Shown here: positions 5,848 through 8,548 of the stretch, in pieces
Position numbering within the stretch: the stretch's first letter is position 1
Layout: each line of letters starts with the position of its first letter
Origin: JANNRW01 sp031401815
GTDB lineage: Bacteria; Desulfobacterota; Desulfuromonadia; Geobacterales; DSM-12255
Direction: 5' to 3'
DNA: 8,548 nt
NCBI GenBank assembly: GCA_031401815.1
Contig: JANNRW010000006.1
Span: forward strand, 1-8,548
The notes under the pieces: model-generated
Seen by the model: only the letters and a program-made list of their open reading frames with translations
Database searches by the model: none
Told to the model about the DNA's origin: nothing
Made by a program: the position numbers and the translations under genes

Positions 5848-6225
5848 TTATTTCAGCAGTTCTGCCTTGACCTTTTCATCTATAAAACTCTCTTCAATCG
5901 CTTCGCGAACCCAGACCTCCCGACAGCGGGACAGCGCCCGTGCCGCACCTTCAGCCACAGCCGGAATATCACTCCAGAGAGCATTTCTGATGGAACGAAG
6001 CTCGTTAGAATCGGCCTGACTCCCCCCGGCAAGCTCCCGGCATCTGCCGCAAAGAAGCGCCAATGTAACTTCTGTCGGCTCTGACTCCGGTTTCTGATCC
6101 CAGAGCCTGAGTTCTTCCCTGGAGCCACACCACTCACAGCAAAAGCCTGCTCGCTTGCTTATTGTCTTGCCAAAAGAGCTGATGGATTCCAGGCGCTCCC
6201 TGTTAGACTGATAACCTTTGGACAT
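5848..6225 (-). CDS. PhnA-like zinc-ribbon protein
   Basis: A 125-residue soluble protein. The N-terminal half contains a four-cysteine zinc ribbon: FCCEWCGS near residue 30 and LLCGRCREL near 63. The ordering KRAG.CCEWCG..eeLrLWD..PE.EP...TLALLCGRC is that of the PhnA zinc-ribbon family (named after E. coli phnA, whose role is not phosphonate breakdown in most genomes). The helical C-terminus includes LRSIRNALWSDIPAVAEGA. The ATG at 6225 is chosen over the GTG at 6234: GGAG (6237-6234) lies 8 nt before the ATG but overlaps the GTG. The gene follows hypE by 53 bp on the same strand. Function is unknown; a metal-binding or small regulatory role is plausible. No clear terminator is seen after it. 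Confidence 0.7.
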   Translation of the reverse strand: MSKGYQSNRERLESISSFGKTISKRAGFCCEWCGSREELRLWDQKPESEPTEVTLALLCGRCRELAGGSQADSNELRSIRNALWSDIPAVAEGAARALSRCREVWVREAIEESFIDEKVKAELLK

Positions 6226-6278
6226 GTTCTTCACTCCATCGCAATTATGTTACACTGTACAGCCGGACCTTTTGTCCT

Positions 6279-7292
6279 TCAGCAGATCCGCGGCAACTGT
6301 TCTCCTGCCAGCATGTCCACACCACGTACCCCGCCTGACAATGTCTCCATGTCAATCTTTCCGGTTCCGTAAGCAGTTACCTCTCCGATGATTGCCGCAT
6401 CTACACCCAGCGGGTGGCGACGAATCAGCGCAAGGGCATTTTCTGCTGCTTCGGGTGCGACAAATACGAGCATTTTCCCTTCATTTGCAACGTACATGGG
6501 GTCAAGCCCAAGAATTGAACAGACACCTTTTACCCCGTCCTTCAGGGGGATATCTGCCTCTCGGAGCATAATATCAACTCCGGACTGGATAGCGATCTCT
6601 TTGAGAGTTGTTGCTACACCGCCACGGGTAGGATCCCGCATTACATGAACCGCTCCGCTGCACTCTGCGAGAAGCCCTGCTACAAGACCATTCAAGGCGG
6701 CTGAATCGCTCAGGATGTCAGTATCCAGCTCCAGACCCTCCCTTTTTGCCATAACTGCAATCCCGTGGTCTCCGATAGTGCCGCTGATGATGATCCGGTC
6801 GCCTGGCCGGGCGTTAGCACCATTGATCGTAAGGTTATGCTCCAGGATACCTATTCCGGATGTATTGATGAAAATACGGTCAGCTTTGCCTCTTGGAACA
6901 ACTTTCGTATCTCCGGTAACAATGCTGACACCTGCCAGATCAGCTGCCTGGCGCATCGAAGCTAGTATTTCTGCCAGCTCTTTCCGGCTGAAACCCTCTT
7001 CCAGAATCAGGCCGACACTTATCCATAAAGGTTTTGCACCCATCATCGCCAGATCGTTGACCGTGCCGTTCAGTGCCAGATCGCCGATGTTGCCGCCGGG
7101 GAAAAAAATCGGGTCTACTACATAGGAATCAGTGGTAAAGGCAAGTTTTTTACCGGCGCACTCAATGAGTGCAGCGTCATTTTGTCCTGTGGGGAGCTTT
7201 CCTGAAAGTGCAGGAATAATAAGCTCTTCAAGCAGCTGATGAGAGAGTCTGCCGCCACTGCCGTGACCAAGGAGGATCAGATCTTTATTCAT
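6279..7292 (-). CDS. hypE: [NiFe] hydrogenase maturation protein HypE (carbamoyl dehydratase)
   Basis: HypE receives a carbamoyl group from HypF on its C-terminal cysteine. It dehydrates the group with ATP to a thiocyanate, which is passed to HypC/HypD to build the Fe(CN)2CO unit of [NiFe] hydrogenases. The 337-residue protein has the PurM/AIR-synthase fold: GHGSGG (9-14), TTDSYVVDPIFFPGGNIGD (53-71), NGTVNDLAMMGA (75-86), GDTKV (127-131) and RDPTRGG (219-225). It ends in LPRIC with the essential terminal Cys337, so it is complete and should be active. Its ATG overlaps the resB stop by 4 bp (ATGA), which indicates translational coupling. No hypA, B, C, D or F is in the window, and hydrogenase genes must lie elsewhere. 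The link to cytochrome c assembly genes is unusual. Confidence 0.96.
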   Translation of the reverse strand: MNKDLILLGHGSGGRLSHQLLEELIIPALSGKLPTGQNDAALIECAGKKLAFTTDSYVVDPIFFPGGNIGDLALNGTVNDLAMMGAKPLWISVGLILEEGFSRKELAEILASMRQAADLAGVSIVTGDTKVVPRGKADRIFINTSGIGILEHNLTINGANARPGDRIIISGTIGDHGIAVMAKREGLELDTDILSDSAALNGLVAGLLAECSGAVHVMRDPTRGGVATTLKEIAIQSGVDIMLREADIPLKDGVKGVCSILGLDPMYVANEGKMLVFVAPEAAENALALIRRHPLGVDAAIIGEVTAYGTGKIDMETLSGGVRGVDMLAGEQLPRIC

Positions 7293-8005
7293 GAGGGTCT
7301 ACCCCTTCTTCTGGCCAACAGAACCAAGTTTGCAATTGTGAAAATCAGCCCGCCGACAAGCGCCATGCCTGCACCCGGCTCCTTGTGGATCTCGACCAGA
7401 GCAGCTTTTTGGGGGGGCGGAGCAATGTCCTTGATGTAAATCCCGTGACCCTGATAGAAAAAGGGGTTATTAGGGCTTATGAGAGCGCTTTTATAGCTGT
7501 CGGCTGCCCGGTAGCCGAGGGTCGCTGAGTAGGCGGTCGGCATCCCCATCCTGCTCCAGGTTGAGTCGAACCCGGTAAACACTACATGCGAGCCGTCCGG
7601 AAATGTTATAGAGGAGCCTTCCTGAACCTGCAGTACCTGCTTGAACCCCCCATATGCGCTCTGAAGATGAGCGATCATGATAAGGAGAAAACCAAGATGC
7701 ATAAGCTGGGGTGCAATCCGGACAAGAATACTCCCAAGCTGCCATTTGGCTCGCAGCGACTCAATACTGCAAAGTACCGTATTAAGCGCCAGCAGCCCAA
7801 GTAATCCAATCGAGATCCAGAGCCACCATGACTCCCGTGCAGGGACTTCGCGAAGCCAGTAAAACAGCGCGACTTCATTGATGAAGGAGCCCTCCTTTTG
7901 CAGAAATGAGCCGATCGCCAGAAAGAGCATAACTCCGCCCAGCAGCCAGAGAGCAAAAGTGAGTGAGGCAAATCTGTTGTAGATGTCAGCAAAGAGTTTT
8001 TTCAT
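7289..8005 (-). CDS. resB: ResB-like cytochrome c biogenesis protein (short form)
   Basis: A 238-residue membrane protein of the ResB/Ccs1 family, which with CcsA (ResC) forms the System II machine that moves haem across the membrane and attaches it to CxxCH motifs of apocytochromes c. It has an N-terminal FASLTFALWLLGGVMLFLAI segment (TM about 15-35), TM2 about 60-80, and TM3 about 98-115 carrying PQLMHLGFLL with His103. A periplasmic domain of about 95 residues follows, with the FYQGHGIYIKDI segment, then a last TM at about 211-231. Classical ResB proteins are about 450-550 residues; this is the short form with a reduced periplasmic domain. The ATG at 8005 is chosen because GGGA lies 8 nt upstream; the ATG at 8020 has no comparable site. 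It is coupled to hypE downstream. ccsA lies 248 bp upstream on the same strand, across paired repeats. Confidence 0.82.
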   Translation of the reverse strand: MKKLFADIYNRFASLTFALWLLGGVMLFLAIGSFLQKEGSFINEVALFYWLREVPARESWWLWISIGLLGLLALNTVLCSIESLRAKWQLGSILVRIAPQLMHLGFLLIMIAHLQSAYGGFKQVLQVQEGSSITFPDGSHVVFTGFDSTWSRMGMPTAYSATLGYRAADSYKSALISPNNPFFYQGHGIYIKDIAPPPQKAALVEIHKEPGAGMALVGGLIFTIANLVLLARRRGRPS

Positions 8006-8045
8006 AATAAATCCCGGCATTGTCCGGTTAAGTCTTTGTATTTAG

Positions 8046-8088
8046 CCTCCCCTCCCTTGACGGGAGGGGATTGAGGGGTGGGTGAAGC
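8046..8088 (-). repeat. Dispersed C/G-rich hairpin repeat, copy C (inverted)
   Basis: Reverse-oriented copy of the 110-157 unit. The stem is CCCCTCCC (8049-8056), loop TTGAC, GGGAGGGG (8062-8069), followed by ATTGAGGGGTGGGTGAAG, the complement of the A-copy leader. It sits 41 bp before the resB start and faces copy B. Confidence 0.85.
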
Positions 8089-8114
8089 TGCCGTCAGTAT
8101 CAGATGTGGTTAAT

Positions 8115-8156
8115 TCCCCCACCCCCTGACCCCCTCCCGCCAGGGGAGGGGGAACT
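8115..8156 (+). repeat. Dispersed C/G-rich hairpin repeat, copy B
   Basis: Same orientation as copy A. The stem is CCCCCTCCC (8130-8138), loop GCCAG, GGGAGGGGG (8144-8152), then AACTT. Copies B and C are opposed with a 26-bp centre, so the ccsA-resB transcript could fold each unit alone or pair the two into one long hairpin. The remaining 8157-8253 shows no gene. Confidence 0.85.
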
Positions 8157-8253
8157 TTTAGGCAACTGCATTAACCAAACGGACACTACTCAATAAATTC
8201 TGATTAGCAATTGTGAAGACTGTCGCCGGGATTGCGAAAAAGTGGCGCCTCTC

Positions 8254-8548
8254 CTAAAAGCTGTGGGAGCTTTTCATTAACAGGCTCACCCCCAGATACG
8301 TAAACATCATTACAGCAAAACCGATAATCCCCAGCCAGGCGACAGCCGTTTCCCATCTGGGCCCTTTGAGCCGGATATGGAGATAAAAAGCATAAAAAAG
8401 CCAGAGGATGGAGGTCCAGAACTCTTTCGGAGTCCAGAGCCAGTAGGTTCCCCAGGCATAGTAACCCCAGATGCCGCCGGAGGTCATTGATGCCGAGAAG
8501 AAGGAGAAGCCGACCAGAGAAGCTGTATACTGGTTCTCCAGGAACCGC
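8254..8548 (-). CDS. ccsA: CcsA/ResC cytochrome c assembly protein, C-terminal part (runs off window)
   Basis: The frame is open from the window edge (first complete codon at 8547) to TAG at 8256-8254, giving 97 residues of the 3' end. It contains GGIWGYYAWGTYWLWTPKE, the position of the tryptophan-rich WWD haem-handling motif. Two membrane segments (about FWTSILWLFYAFYLHI and TAVAWLGIIGFAVMMFTYLG) and the closing LLMKSSHSF follow; the last segment corresponds to the conserved C-terminal 'LL..gLHSY' with its haem-ligand-type His. An ATG at 8487 lies inside the conserved region and is not the start. CcsA works with ResB to export and ligate haem. The acidic residue expected after WxW is Thr here. 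Confidence 0.9.
   Translation of the reverse strand, partial: RFLENQYTASLVGFSFFSASMTSGGIWGYYAWGTYWLWTPKEFWTSILWLFYAFYLHIRLKGPRWETAVAWLGIIGFAVMMFTYLGVSLLMKSSHSF

Noticed and set aside
733..5848. Integrated phage or integrative element with att sites
   Set aside because: No integrase, no structural phage genes and no flanking direct repeat at a tRNA were found; one small HTH gene is not enough.
6388..7125. + strand open frames opposite hypE
   Set aside because: They are antisense shadows of a gene with all HypE motifs; Ser/Ile/Pro-rich translations typical of reverse-frame artefacts.

Overview
The window looks like part of a chromosome from a Geobacter-like bacterium (Desulfuromonadota). This is inferred from the gene families and from GC-rich palindromic repeats, not from a database match. 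Conserved housekeeping genes sit at both ends: lspA (signal peptidase II) on the + strand at the left, and a - strand cluster ccsA - resB - hypE - PhnA-like at the right. About 5 kb of accessory DNA, nearly all + strand, lies between them.

Left edge (1-241): upstream region of lspA, with very long G tracts and one copy (A) of a hairpin-forming C/G-rich repeat. Two more copies (B and C, inverted to each other) form most of the ccsA-resB intergenic region near the right edge, so the same repeat family brackets the accessory region.

Accessory region (about 740-5850): (i) a complete MntA/HepT (MNT/HEPN) toxin-antitoxin pair; (ii) a terminator, then a candidate promoter with dyads, then a small phage-type HTH protein; (iii) a RhuM-family gene cut off after its N-terminal domain; (iv) a YhcG/DUF1016 gene that has lost its C-terminal nuclease part and carries a near-perfect 55-bp palindrome in frame; (v) the C-terminal half of an XRE antitoxin with no start and no toxin; (vi) an intact RecF/SMC-type AAA ATPase, followed by only the start and possibly the end of a second gene; (vii) an intact KilA-N protein, followed by only the start of another gene, possibly a restriction-modification methylase. 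The pattern is a decayed defence or mobile-gene island, with intact units among fragments left by deletions. A 37-bp imperfect direct repeat lies exactly at the RhuM truncation point and again after the XRE fragment. Both copies are homologous when read as protein on the - strand, so an older reverse-strand element seems to have been involved.

Right part (5848-8548, - strand): the 3' part of a CcsA-type cytochrome c assembly protein, then the repeat-filled spacer, then a short ResB-like protein whose stop overlaps the start of hypE by 4 bp, then hypE ([NiFe] hydrogenase maturation) and a PhnA-type zinc-ribbon protein. Pairing hypE with cytochrome c biogenesis genes instead of hypCD suggests coordinated supply of hydrogenase and c-type cytochromes. 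That link is an inference.
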